A DNA stretch of 64,000 nucleotides from Streptomyces dengpaensis. GTDB lineage: Bacteria > Actinomycetota > Actinomycetes > Streptomycetales > Streptomycetaceae. The position numbers were made by a program, and so were the translations under genes. Positions within the stretch are counted from its first letter, which is position 1; each line of letters starts with the position of its first letter. A model generated the notes under the pieces. That model saw nothing but the letters and a program-made list of their open reading frames with translations, did not search any database and was not told the DNA's origin. Below, piece after piece: positions 51,217-61,019 of the stretch. Location: NCBI RefSeq assembly GCF_002946835.1, contig NZ_CP026652.1, positions 8,308,001 through 8,372,000 of the forward strand. The letters are read 5' to 3'.

Positions 51217-52602
51217 CTACGACGACGATTCCGACGTGATGCGCCCGTGCATCAGCGCACGGTCGCGGACCAGCTTTCCCATCGAGTTCCGCGGCAGCTG
51301 CCGCGTGACGAAGAACCGCTTGGGATTCTTGACCGGGCTCAGCCGCTCTCGACACCAGGCGACGAGCTCGTCCGCGGTAAGTGCCTGATCGGCGCCCACG
51401 AACGCCTCGATGACCTCCTCGTGGGTCACCACCGCCTCGGTCACCCGTGGATGACCCAGCAGGACGGTCTCCACTTCCGTGAGGTCGACCTTTAGTCCGC
51501 CCACTACGACCAGCGAGTCGGCCCGACCGAGCATGCTGAGAACTCCGGTCGCCGGGTCCTGGTGCACCCGGTCGTAGGTCCGCAGCCAACCGTCTGCGAA
51601 ACGATCGGTGTGCTCGCTGTACAGGTACGGCGAATGCTCCATCCGGACGAAGAGCTCCTCACCGAGCACCTTCACCTCGGCCCCCGGTACCGGGGGCCCC
51701 AACTGAGGCGGCACGGAGGTGCCAGACAGGTCGCCCGCAATCAACCCGATCTCGGTCACGCCATAAACCGGACTGATCGGCAGGCCGAAGTGCGCGCGGA
51801 ACCGCTCATAGGTGTCCTGCGGCACCCGTTCACCGCCGGACACCGCGAGCCGCAGCGCGGGCAGTTCGGGCCGACCCCCGATCCGGGCCAGCAGGTCGTA
51901 GTGAACGGGGGTTCCGTACACGGCAGATGCCTCGGCCCGCGCCATAAGCCTCACCACTTCGGCCGGGCGGAGCGTCGGTGGGACGATCAGGGTCGCCCCG
52001 GCCGCGAGGGCGTGCAGCACGCCGCTGACCAGGCCCATGTTGTGCATGACCGAGTTCAGCAGCACTACCCGCTCGCCCCTACCGGGGATTCCGGGTAGTG
52101 CGCTGTGCCGGTCGAGTTCGGCCAGCACGGAGTCGGCCGGCCGACCGATCACCTTGGGCCGGCCTGTCGAGCCCGAGCTGAACTGCACCAGGCGGATGCC
52201 GTCGGCGGCCGGTCGGCCGCTCGGCAGTCGCTGGACCGAGAAGCCGGACTCCTGCCGGAACCCGACTACCGGCCCGTCGGCCCCGGTCGCGACGACGAGG
52301 TACTGCGGACGGACCAGGTCGACCAGCGGTTCGTATTCGGCCGGTTTCAGCCGGAAGTCGACCAGAACCACCTGTGCGCCACGGCTCCACAGGGCCAACA
52401 GTACTTGCAGATAGGTGAAACTCGGCTTCATCCTCAGGAGAACCGAGCTGCCCTCCGTAATACCCTGCTTCCGAAAGTGCTCTCCGAGATCAGTGACCGC
52501 TGTACGTAACTGCCCCCGAGTGACCGGCGCACTGGAAATGGCCCACAGCTCGTCGTCCGCGCCCCGGCTCAGCAGATGGCTTCCCCACCATGTATTTGCC
52601 AT
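51217..52602 (-). CDS. acmA: Aryl-AMP ligase (4-MHA activating enzyme, ACMS I homologue)
   Basis: 461-residue stand-alone adenylate-forming enzyme. The P-loop is [12 protein letters not shown] near residue 145, the A5-like motif is [13 protein letters not shown], the A7/A8 hinge is [20 protein letters not shown], and the A10 lysine is in [13 protein letters not shown]. There is no fused carrier domain; the carrier is the next gene. It is shorter than typical acyl-CoA ligases, in the size range of ACMS I. The predicted reaction is activation of 4-methyl-3-hydroxyanthranilate and loading on the carrier protein. The substrate is inferred from cluster identity, not from a specificity code. Confidence 0.85.
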   Translation of the reverse strand: MANTWWGSHLLSRGADDELWAISSAPVTRGQLRTAVTDLGEHFRKQGITEGSSVLLRMKPSFTYLQVLLALWSRGAQVVLVDFRLKPAEYEPLVDLVRPQYLVVATGADGPVVGFRQESGFSVQRLPSGRPAADGIRLVQFSSGSTGRPKVIGRPADSVLAELDRHSALPGIPGRGERVVLLNSVMHNMGLVSGVLHALAAGATLIVPPTLRPAEVVRLMARAEASAVYGTPVHYDLLARIGGRPELPALRLAVSGGERVPQDTYERFRAHFGLPISPVYGVTEIGLIAGDLSGTSVPPQLGPPVPGAEVKVLGEELFVRMEHSPYLYSEHTDRFADGWLRTYDRVHQDPATGVLSMLGRADSLVVVGGLKVDLTEVETVLLGHPRVTEAVVTHEEVIEAFVGADQALTADELVAWCRERLSPVKNPKRFFVTRQLPRNSMGKLVRDRALMHGRITSESSS

Positions 52603-53174
52603 ACACGCTTCCTTTTGCGAAAACAGGTCCGCGAAACGTTCGATCCGGCATTTAGTGAGGGTGAAACTAGCACTACCGTGAAACGTCGGGCAAGCACTCC
52701 GCGATCAATGTGGTCCTACGCTGGCAAAGATGAGGCGCCCCGGCCGGACGTTCCTTCGGCTGGGGTAGTCCGTCCCTCGCCATAGGTTCTCCACGCCCCG
52801 CCCGCAAGGGAGTCCATGGGGCTGCTGCCTGCTTCGATCGCCGTATTGGCGTGCTGCGGGCCACCGTGCCGCGCGGGTTTTCGGTCCTCGCTGGTCGATC
52901 TCGTTGTCCCGCCGGCGGGACATGGACGGGACATGCGCATGGAATAGCCGATTGATCTCCTTGACCCTCCGGGACTCCCGAGTTAGGTTGCCCTTGATTG
53001 TGTTTCCGGGCCGTTGCGCCCGATTCCGGTGCGTACGGCGAGATCCGTCGCTCCGATGGTCGCCGTGTTTATCTATTGCCCGGTCGAATTTCGGACGCTT
53101 TTTCTGGGCCGTTGTGAGCTTTTCATTCTTGTCTCTCCGGCCATCCGTGCGGGGGAAACTTCGGAGGTGGAGAC
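52603..53174. promoter_or_regulatory. Divergent promoter region of the actinomycin-type operons
   Basis: 572 bp between the ligase ATG and the NRPS TTG start. No open frame with convincing codon bias is present. Relatively AT-rich stretches at about 52610-52690 and 52970-53130 are the likeliest promoters. The strong GGAGG at 53163-53167, seven bases from TTG, fixes the NRPS start. Confidence 0.6.
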
Positions 53175-56100
53175 TTGTTCGTCAGTGCTGGCACCACGCT
53201 GCCCCTCACGGTTGCACAACGCGAAATATGGATCGCCGAGCAGCGGCTGGGGGAAGCGAATCGGGTTTTCCGGGTGGGCGAATACCTGGAGATCAACGGA
53301 CGGGTGGATCCGGTACTGTTCGAGCAGGCATTGTTGCTGGTCGTCGCCGAAGCGGACGCTCTGCACGTCAGCTTCGTCGAGGAACGAGGCGAGGTCCGGC
53401 AGGTCGTCCACGAGCTCGGCGACTGGTCACCTTCTTTGGTCGATCTCAGCGCGGAGCCGGACCCCGAACGGGCCGCCCGCGACTGGCTGGACGCTGCGGT
53501 CGCCCGGCCGATGGACCTCGCCGAGGACCGACTGTTCGAGTACGCGCTCCTGCGTCTGGACGCCGACCGCTTCTACTGGTACCAGGGCTACCACCACGCC
53601 GTGATGGACGCCTTCGGGTCACTCCTGATCACACGCCGGGTCGCCGACGTCTACACCGCACTCGCCCAGGGCCGCCCGGTGGCGCCGAGCCCGTTCGGAT
53701 CCCTGTCCGACTTGCTGGCCGCCGAACAGGAGTATCGCGATTCGGAACGATTCACCGAAGACCGGGCGTACTGGACGGAACGCTTCGCCGACCGTCCCGA
53801 GTCGACCGGGATCGTCGGTCGCCCGTCCACCACCCCCGAGCACTACCTTCGGCACACCGCTGGCCTGGACCCCGACGGGCTGACGGAGCTGCGCGAGGCG
53901 GCCCGCCGGGCACGGGTTCCCTGGTCGTACCTGGTCGTCATCGCCACAGCTGTTTATCTGCATCGGATGACCGGTGCGTCGACCGTGGTGCTTGGCCTTC
54001 CGGTGACGGCTCGCCTGAACCAGGTCCAGCGCCGCACACCCGGCACGGCTGCCAACGTCCTTCCGCTCAGGCTCTCGCTCCGGCCAGACATGGCACTGCG
54101 CGAACTTCTCGCCCAGGTGGGGGAGAGGGTGCTCGAACTGGGCAACCACCAGCGCTACCGCGCCGAGGAACTCCAGCGCGACCTCGATCTGCCTGGCCAT
54201 GCGGGGACTTGGTACGCACCGGTCGTCAACATCATGTCCTTCGACTACGCGGTGACCCTCGCCGGCCTGCCGACCACCGCGCACAACCTCTCCTCGGGCC
54301 TGGTGGGCGACCTCACGCTCGCCGTGTGGGACCGACGCGACGGCACTGGACTGACCGTCGACCTCAACGCCCACCCCGAAATCTGCGCGGACCACGAACT
54401 GGCCGCACACCAAAGGCGTTTACTCGCCGTGCTGCGCGCCGTCACGGCGACGGAGCCTTCCCTGCCGATCGGCCGGATCGACCTGCTCACCGAGGAGGAG
54501 CGGGCCGCCTTCCTGGCCGTCCCCGACGACGTCCCTCCGATGACGGAGGCCACGCTGACGGGGCTGTTCGAGGCGCAGGTCGGCAAGACTCCCGACGCGG
54601 CGGCTGTGACCTGCGGCGATCTGACCTTGACGTACCGGGACCTGAATGAGCGGGCGAATCGGCTGGCCCATCGGCTGGTGGCCCGGGGTATGGGTCCCGA
54701 ACATGTCGTCGCGCTGGCCCTGGAGCGCTCCGCCGATCTGGTCGTGGCGATCCTGGCGACGCTCAAAGCGGGCGCGGCCTATCTTCCCCTCGATCCCGAA
54801 TACCCGCCGGCCCGTCTGGCCCACATGGTCACCGACGCCCGCCCCGGCCTTCTCCTCACGACCACGGCGGCGCAGGCCAACCTCCCCGCCGCACACGGCA
54901 CTCCGGTCCTCCTCCTGGACGCCCCGGACACCACCACCGACCTCACGCACAACCCCACTCCGGCCCTCGCACCCGACCACCCCGCTTACGTCATCTACAC
55001 CTCCGGCTCCACCGGACAGCCCAAAGGCGTCGTCAACACCCACCGGAACGTGGTGCGGCTGTTCGACGCCACCCGGAAGTGGTTCGGCTTCGGCCCAGAC
55101 GACGTCTGGACGCTGTTCCACTCGTACGCCTTCGACTTCTCCGTCTGGGAGCTGTGGGGAGCGCTGCTGCATGGCGGGCGGCTGGTCGTGGTGCCCTACG
55201 AGGTCAGCCGGACACCGGGCGCCTTCCTGGACCTGCTGGCCGACGAGGGCGTCACCGTCCTCAACCAAACCCCGTCGGCCTTCTACCAGTTGGCGCAGGC
55301 CGATGCGGATGCCGAGGCCGACGCCTCTCGGCCGGCTCGCCGGCTTGGCCTGCGGACTGTGGTGTTCGGCGGTGAGGCGCTGCAGCCGTCTCGCCTCGCC
55401 GACTGGTACGAGCGGCATCCCGATGACGTGCCGATGCTGGTCAACATGTACGGCATCACCGAGACCACGGTGCATGTGACGTACCAGCCGCTGAACCGCT
55501 ACCGGGCCACCGCCGCGGCGGCCAGTGTGATCGGTCTTGGCATCCCTGATCTGCGCACCTATGTACTGGACGGCGGACTGCAGTTGGTGGTGCCTGGGGT
55601 GGTGGGTGAGCTGTACGTCGCGGGGGGCGGCGTGGCTCGCGGCTATCTGGGCCGACCGGGTCTGACGGCCGAACGCTTCGTCGCGGATCCGTACGCCGCC
55701 CAACCCGGCGCCCGTATGTATCGCACAGGCGACCTGGTGCGCCAAAATCCGGACGGTGAACTGGAGTTCGTAGGCCGTGCCGACCATCAGGTCAAGATCC
55801 GCGGGTTCCGTATCGAACCCGGCGAGATCGAGGCCAGGTTGACCGACCACCCGTGCGTTGCCGAGGCGACCGTGGTGGTCCGCCAGGAGCAGTCCGGTGA
55901 CGGCCGCTTGGTGGCCTACGTGGTCGCGCGGGACGTTCTCCGGGCCGAGGACGTACGGGAGTTCGCGCGGGACCGGCTGCCCGAGTACATGGTGCCAGCC
56001 GCCGTCGTCCTGCTGGACCGCATGCCCCTGACGGCCAACGGCAAGCTGGACAAGGCGGTGCTCCCGGAGCCGGACTTCTCGGTGTCGGCTGCGGGGCGGG

Positions 56101-59100
56101 AGGCACGTACGCCGCAGGAGCAGATCGTGTGCGATCTGTTCGCGCAGGTCCTCGGGCTGCCGCGGGTCGGGGTCGACGACCATTTCTTCGAGCTGGGCGG
56201 GCACTCCTTGCTGGCCACTCGTCTGATCGCGCGGATCCGTGCCGCCTTCGGGGTCGAGCTGGAACTGCGTCTGCTGTTCGAGGGCCCGACCCCGGCCGCG
56301 GTGGCCGCCCACCTCGACACCGCCGGACCCGGGCGCCTCGCGCTTGCGCCGCGGCAGCGGCCGCCGGTCATTCCACTCTCCTCGGCCCAGCGGCGGCTCT
56401 GGTTCCTGGACCGGATGGAGGGGCCGAGCGCCACCTACAACATCCCGCTCGTCGTACGGCTGTCCGGCGAGTTGGACCACGACGCGCTGCGAGCTGCCCT
56501 CAGTGACGTGGTGGCCCGGCATGAGAGTCTGCGGACGGTGTTCCCGGAGGCCGAGGGCGTGCCGTGCCAGCAGGTGCTGGCACCCGAGGCGGTCGTGCCG
56601 CGTCTGACCGTCACCCCGACCACCGAGACCGAACTGCCGGCCGCGCTGGAGGCGGGCGCCCGGTACGCCTTCGACCTCGCGACCGAACCTCCGCTGCGGG
56701 CCGAGTTGTTCGCGCTGTCGGCGCGGGAACACGCGCTTCTGGTCGTGGTGCACCACATCGCCGGTGACGGCTGGTCGATGGGTCCGCTGTCACGGGAGCT
56801 GACGGAGGCGTACACGGAACGTGCGCGGGGTCAGGCGCCGGAATGGCCTGTGCTGCCGGTCCAGTACGCCGACTACACCCTGTGGCAGAACGAACTCCTC
56901 GGTGACCAGAACGACCCTGACAGCCTCTTCGCCACTCAGATCAACTACTGGACCCGCGCCCTCGCCGACCTGCCCGACCAGCTCACCCTGCCCACGGCCC
57001 GCCCTCGCCCGGCTGTCATGACCTACCGTGGCGACTACCTCACCGTCGACATCGACCCCGTACTCCACCAACGCCTCGCCGACCTCGCACGGTCGACCGG
57101 CGCCAGCCTCTTCATGGTCCTCCAAGCAGGACTCGCCGCTCTCCTCACCCGCCTCGGCGCAGGAGAGGACATTCCCCTCGGCAGTCCCATCGCGGGCCGC
57201 ACCGACCAAAACCTCGACCACCTCGTCGGCTTCTTCGTCAACACCCTCGTCCTGCGCACCGACACCACAGGCAACCCCACCTTCGCCCAGCTCATCACCC
57301 GTGTCCGCGAAACCTCCCTCGCCGCCTACACCCACCAGGACGTCCCCTTCGAATTCCTCGTCGAGCACCTCAACCCCACGCGCACCCTCGCCCACCACCC
57401 CCTCTTCCAAATCATGCTCGCCCTCCAGAACGCTCCCGAGAGCGAGTTCGAACTGCCTGGACTCCAAGCCGGTGTCGAGCTGGGCAGGACGGGCACGGCG
57501 AAGTTCGACCTGTTCTTCAGCCTCGCCGAGCGGCGCGGCGAAAGCGGCGAACCCCAGGGCATCACCGGCGCCGTCGAGTACTCCAGTGACCTGTACGACG
57601 CACCCGCCGTCCGAGCCCTCTTCGACCGCTGGATCCGCCTGCTGGACGCGGCCACTTCCGACCCCGACCGCCCGCTCAGCGGCCTCGGCATCCTCTCCGG
57701 CGAGGAACACCGGGAGATCGTCGGCGACTTCAACGACACGGCCATGCCCCTGCCGGGCGTCTCCCTGGGCGAACTCTTCACACGACAGGCGGCCAGGACG
57801 CCGGACGCCCCCGCCGTCACGGACGGGGAGACCTCCCTGACGTACGCGGAACTCGACGCCCGCGCCGACCGGCTCGCCCACGAGCTGATCTCCCGCGGTA
57901 TCCGCCCTGGCGACGCCGTCGCCGTCCTCCTCCGGCGATCCCCGGAGACCGTTACCGCCGTACTCGGGCTGATGAAGGCAGGCGCCGTCTACATCCCGCT
58001 CGACGACCGTTACCCACCCGAGCGCATTCGCCACGTCCTCACCGACACCGGCGTCTCACTCATCGTGACCGACGAGGCCTCGCAGACGGAACTCATGGCG
58101 CTGACAACGGACTTGCTCGTCATCGGCGCCGCCGCCTGGGAGGACGAGTACGAGGCGCCGAACGTGGCTGTCGCCCCGGAGGCCGCGGCGTATGTGATGT
58201 ACACCTCCGGATCGACCGGCACCCCCAAGGGCATCGTGGTCACCCACCACAACGTCACCGCCCTCGCCCTCGACCCCCGCTTCGACCCCCACGTCCACCG
58301 ACGCGTCCTCCTCCACTCGCCCACCGCGTTCGATGCCTCCACCTACGAACTGTGGGTGCCTCTCCTCAACGGCGGAACCGTCGTGGTCGCCCCCGCCGGC
58401 GACCTCGATGTCCCCACCCTCCACCACGTCATCACCGAGCAGCGCGTCACCGCACTGTGGCTGACCAGCTCCCTGTTCAACGTGGTCGCCGACCACGCCC
58501 CCGAGTGCCTGGCCGGAGTGCGCCAGGTGTGGACCGGCGGAGAAGCCGTCTCCGGCACGTCCGTCCGACGCGTTCAGGAAGCCTGCCCGTCCCTGACCGT
58601 CGTGGACGGATACGGACCCACCGAGACGACCACCTTCGCCACCTGCCACCCCGTCACCACTCGCTACGACGGCGGCCCGGTCGTGCCCATTGGCCGCCCC
58701 ATGGCCAACATGCGCACCTACGTCCTCGATGCTGGACTGCAACCCGTCCCACCTGGCGTCATCGGTGAACTCCACATCGCGGGCACGGGCCTGGCCCGCG
58801 GCTACCTGCACCGCCCCGGCTTGACCTCTGAGCGCTTCGTCGCCGACCCGTACGGCAGCGAGCCCGGCGCCCGCATGTACCGCACCGGCGACCTCGTACG
58901 CCAAAACCCGCACGGCGTACTGGAGTTCATGGGCCGTGCCGACCATCAGGTCAAGATCCGCGGGTTCCGTATCGAACCCGGCGAGATCGAGTCCGTGCTG
59001 GCCGACCACCCCGACATCGCCCAGGCCGCCGTCCTCGTTCACGAGGACCGACCCGGCAACACCCGCCTCATCGCCTACGTCGTCGCGGACACCGACGTGA

Positions 59101-61019
59101 CGCCGGAAGACCTGCGTGAGTTCGCGCGGCGACGGCTGCCGGACTACATGCTGCCGTCCGCGTTCGTCACGCTGGACCGCTTGCCGTTGACGGCCAACGG
59201 CAAGCTCGACAACGCCGCGCTGCCCGCCCCCGGCCCGGCCGTGCGGGCGGATGCGGGGAGCCGTGAGCCGCGCACCGCGCGCGAGCGGCTGCTCAGGGAG
59301 TTGTTCGCACAGGCGCTGGGGGTGGACCGGGTCGGGTGCGACGACGACTTCTTCGTTCTCGGCGGGGACAGTATCGTCTCGATCCGCCTGGTCAGCCTGG
59401 CGCGTTCGGCGGGTGTCGGATTCGCGGTCCGGGACGTCTTCGAGCAGCGGACGGTGGCCGGACTCGCCGAGGTCGCCGACGAACTGGCCCTGTCGATCCC
59501 GGAGTCCGACGACTCCGGCACCGGGACGGTGGAACCGACTCCGATCATGCGTTGGTTCGACGCGCGTGGCGGTGGAATCGACGAGTTCCACCAGGCCATG
59601 TTGCTGGAGGTGCCGGCTGATCTGGGCGAGGGCCGCCTCACCTCGGCCGTGCAGGCGCTCGTGGACCACCATGACGCGCTGCGACTGACCCGGACGCCGG
59701 GCGGCCCGGACGGCCGGTCGTGGTTGCTGGAGGTCGGACCGGTGGGTTCCGTGACGGCCGCCGACCTGGTGCACGTCGTGGACCTCGGCGGCGCCGACAT
59801 CGACGAGGCCCTGATCCGAGACCAGGCGAAGGCGGCGGCCGCCCGCCTGTCGGCCGAGCGGGGGCCGCTGCTCCAGGCGGTCTGGTTCGACGCCGGCCCG
59901 GTCCGTCCCGGCAGGCTGCTGTTCCTTGTCAACCATCTCGTGGTGGACGGGGTGTCCTGGCGAATTCTTCTTCCGGATCTCATCGCCGCCTGGGAGGCGG
60001 TCGGGCTCGGCCGCCCGCCCCGGCTGGATCCGGTGGGCACCTCGCTGCGCCGCTGGTCGGGGCTGCTGGCCGCGGAGGCCCGGCAGCCGGCCCGCGCCGC
60101 GGAGGCGACGCTGTGGGCCGACCTGCTCACCGCCGGCGACCCGCCGCTGACAGCCGGCCGGCTGGATCCCGTACGGGACACCGTGGGCCGGGCCCGTGAA
60201 CTCACGCTCTCCCTCCCGCCCGACGTCACCACCCCGCTCCTGACAACGGTGCCGACGGCCTTCCACGCCGGGGTGAACGACGTCCTGCTGACCGCCCTCG
60301 GCCTGGCGGTCGCCCAGTGGCGCCGGGGTCATGCCCGCGGGCGGCACACGGCGGTGCTGGTGGACGTGGAGGGGCACGGGCGCGAGGAGATCGTCGAGGG
60401 TGCGGACCTGTCGCGCACCGTGGGCTGGTTCACCTCGCTATATCCCGTCCGAGTCGATCCGGGCCCACTCGTCTGGGAGGAGGTCGTCGACGGCGGGCCG
60501 GCTCTCGGACAGGCGCTGAAACGGGTCAAGGAGCAGCTACGGGCACTGCCCGACCGGGGTATGGGCTTCGGTCTGCTGCGCCACCTCAATTCCGAGACCG
60601 GGCCGGAGCTGGCCAGGCTCGCCGTGCCCCAACTTGGATTCAACTACCTCGGCCGATTCCCGTCCGCGGGGACACCGGTGGTTCCCGGTAGTCCGGGGTG
60701 GACCGTGGCGTCGGAGACGGGCCTGCTGAGTGGTGCCGATCCGGCGACCGCCCTGGCGCACGGGCTGGAGGTCAACTCCATCGTCCGCGACACCCCGGAC
60801 GGGCCGTGGCTGGAGGCCGTCTGGGCGTGGGCCCCTGATCTCTGGCCCGAACAGCACGTCCGTGTCCTCGCCGAGCAGTGGTTCCAGGCGATCCGAGGCC
60901 TGGTCCGGCACGTCGACCGGTCCGGCACGGGCGGCCACACACCCTCGGACTTCCCCCTGACCGAACTCAGCCAACACGACATCGAACAGCTCGAAGCCGC
61001 GTGGAGGATTCAGAAATGA
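53175..61019 (+). CDS. acmB: Two-module NRPS, actinomycin synthetase II homologue (C-A-T-C-A-T-E)
   Basis: 2,614 residues; ACMS II is reported at about the same size. Domains: C1 about 8-430 with HHAVMDA at 140-146; A1 about 455-960 ([10 protein letters not shown] near 610), code D-F-W-N-V-G-M-V-H-K, the Thr code; T1 Ser1011 ([10 protein letters not shown]); C2 about 1055-1490, HHIAGDGWS from His1193; A2 about 1520-2010, code D-A-Y-W-W-G-G-T-F-K, closest to Val-type codes; T2 Ser2066 ([10 protein letters not shown]); E about 2110-2590 with NHLVVDG at 2253-2259. The predicted product is aryl-Thr-D-Val on T2. The TTG start has GGAGG upstream. Leu416 is a TTA codon (54420-54422). The stop overlaps the next start (ATGA). 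Confidence 0.9.
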   Translation: MFVSAGTTLPLTVAQREIWIAEQRLGEANRVFRVGEYLEINGRVDPVLFEQALLLVVAEADALHVSFVEERGEVRQVVHELGDWSPSLVDLSAEPDPERAARDWLDAAVARPMDLAEDRLFEYALLRLDADRFYWYQGYHHAVMDAFGSLLITRRVADVYTALAQGRPVAPSPFGSLSDLLAAEQEYRDSERFTEDRAYWTERFADRPESTGIVGRPSTTPEHYLRHTAGLDPDGLTELREAARRARVPWSYLVVIATAVYLHRMTGASTVVLGLPVTARLNQVQRRTPGTAANVLPLRLSLRPDMALRELLAQVGERVLELGNHQRYRAEELQRDLDLPGHAGTWYAPVVNIMSFDYAVTLAGLPTTAHNLSSGLVGDLTLAVWDRRDGTGLTVDLNAHPEICADHELAAHQRRLLAVLRAVTATEPSLPIGRIDLLTEEERAAFLAVPDDVPPMTEATLTGLFEAQVGKTPDAAAVTCGDLTLTYRDLNERANRLAHRLVARGMGPEHVVALALERSADLVVAILATLKAGAAYLPLDPEYPPARLAHMVTDARPGLLLTTTAAQANLPAAHGTPVLLLDAPDTTTDLTHNPTPALAPDHPAYVIYTSGSTGQPKGVVNTHRNVVRLFDATRKWFGFGPDDVWTLFHSYAFDFSVWELWGALLHGGRLVVVPYEVSRTPGAFLDLLADEGVTVLNQTPSAFYQLAQADADAEADASRPARRLGLRTVVFGGEALQPSRLADWYERHPDDVPMLVNMYGITETTVHVTYQPLNRYRATAAAASVIGLGIPDLRTYVLDGGLQLVVPGVVGELYVAGGGVARGYLGRPGLTAERFVADPYAAQPGARMYRTGDLVRQNPDGELEFVGRADHQVKIRGFRIEPGEIEARLTDHPCVAEATVVVRQEQSGDGRLVAYVVARDVLRAEDVREFARDRLPEYMVPAAVVLLDRMPLTANGKLDKAVLPEPDFSVSAAGREARTPQEQIVCDLFAQVLGLPRVGVDDHFFELGGHSLLATRLIARIRAAFGVELELRLLFEGPTPAAVAAHLDTAGPGRLALAPRQRPPVIPLSSAQRRLWFLDRMEGPSATYNIPLVVRLSGELDHDALRAALSDVVARHESLRTVFPEAEGVPCQQVLAPEAVVPRLTVTPTTETELPAALEAGARYAFDLATEPPLRAELFALSAREHALLVVVHHIAGDGWSMGPLSRELTEAYTERARGQAPEWPVLPVQYADYTLWQNELLGDQNDPDSLFATQINYWTRALADLPDQLTLPTARPRPAVMTYRGDYLTVDIDPVLHQRLADLARSTGASLFMVLQAGLAALLTRLGAGEDIPLGSPIAGRTDQNLDHLVGFFVNTLVLRTDTTGNPTFAQLITRVRETSLAAYTHQDVPFEFLVEHLNPTRTLAHHPLFQIMLALQNAPESEFELPGLQAGVELGRTGTAKFDLFFSLAERRGESGEPQGITGAVEYSSDLYDAPAVRALFDRWIRLLDAATSDPDRPLSGLGILSGEEHREIVGDFNDTAMPLPGVSLGELFTRQAARTPDAPAVTDGETSLTYAELDARADRLAHELISRGIRPGDAVAVLLRRSPETVTAVLGLMKAGAVYIPLDDRYPPERIRHVLTDTGVSLIVTDEASQTELMALTTDLLVIGAAAWEDEYEAPNVAVAPEAAAYVMYTSGSTGTPKGIVVTHHNVTALALDPRFDPHVHRRVLLHSPTAFDASTYELWVPLLNGGTVVVAPAGDLDVPTLHHVITEQRVTALWLTSSLFNVVADHAPECLAGVRQVWTGGEAVSGTSVRRVQEACPSLTVVDGYGPTETTTFATCHPVTTRYDGGPVVPIGRPMANMRTYVLDAGLQPVPPGVIGELHIAGTGLARGYLHRPGLTSERFVADPYGSEPGARMYRTGDLVRQNPHGVLEFMGRADHQVKIRGFRIEPGEIESVLADHPDIAQAAVLVHEDRPGNTRLIAYVVADTDVTPEDLREFARRRLPDYMLPSAFVTLDRLPLTANGKLDNAALPAPGPAVRADAGSREPRTARERLLRELFAQALGVDRVGCDDDFFVLGGDSIVSIRLVSLARSAGVGFAVRDVFEQRTVAGLAEVADELALSIPESDDSGTGTVEPTPIMRWFDARGGGIDEFHQAMLLEVPADLGEGRLTSAVQALVDHHDALRLTRTPGGPDGRSWLLEVGPVGSVTAADLVHVVDLGGADIDEALIRDQAKAAAARLSAERGPLLQAVWFDAGPVRPGRLLFLVNHLVVDGVSWRILLPDLIAAWEAVGLGRPPRLDPVGTSLRRWSGLLAAEARQPARAAEATLWADLLTAGDPPLTAGRLDPVRDTVGRARELTLSLPPDVTTPLLTTVPTAFHAGVNDVLLTALGLAVAQWRRGHARGRHTAVLVDVEGHGREEIVEGADLSRTVGWFTSLYPVRVDPGPLVWEEVVDGGPALGQALKRVKEQLRALPDRGMGFGLLRHLNSETGPELARLAVPQLGFNYLGRFPSAGTPVVPGSPGWTVASETGLLSGADPATALAHGLEVNSIVRDTPDGPWLEAVWAWAPDLWPEQHVRVLAEQWFQAIRGLVRHVDRSGTGGHTPSDFPLTELSQHDIEQLEAAWRIQK

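Noticed and set aside
54420..60377. Long minus-strand frames under the NRPS gene.
   Set aside because: They are antisense shadows of GC-rich codons without recognisable domains. The NRPS domains on the plus strand are unambiguous.
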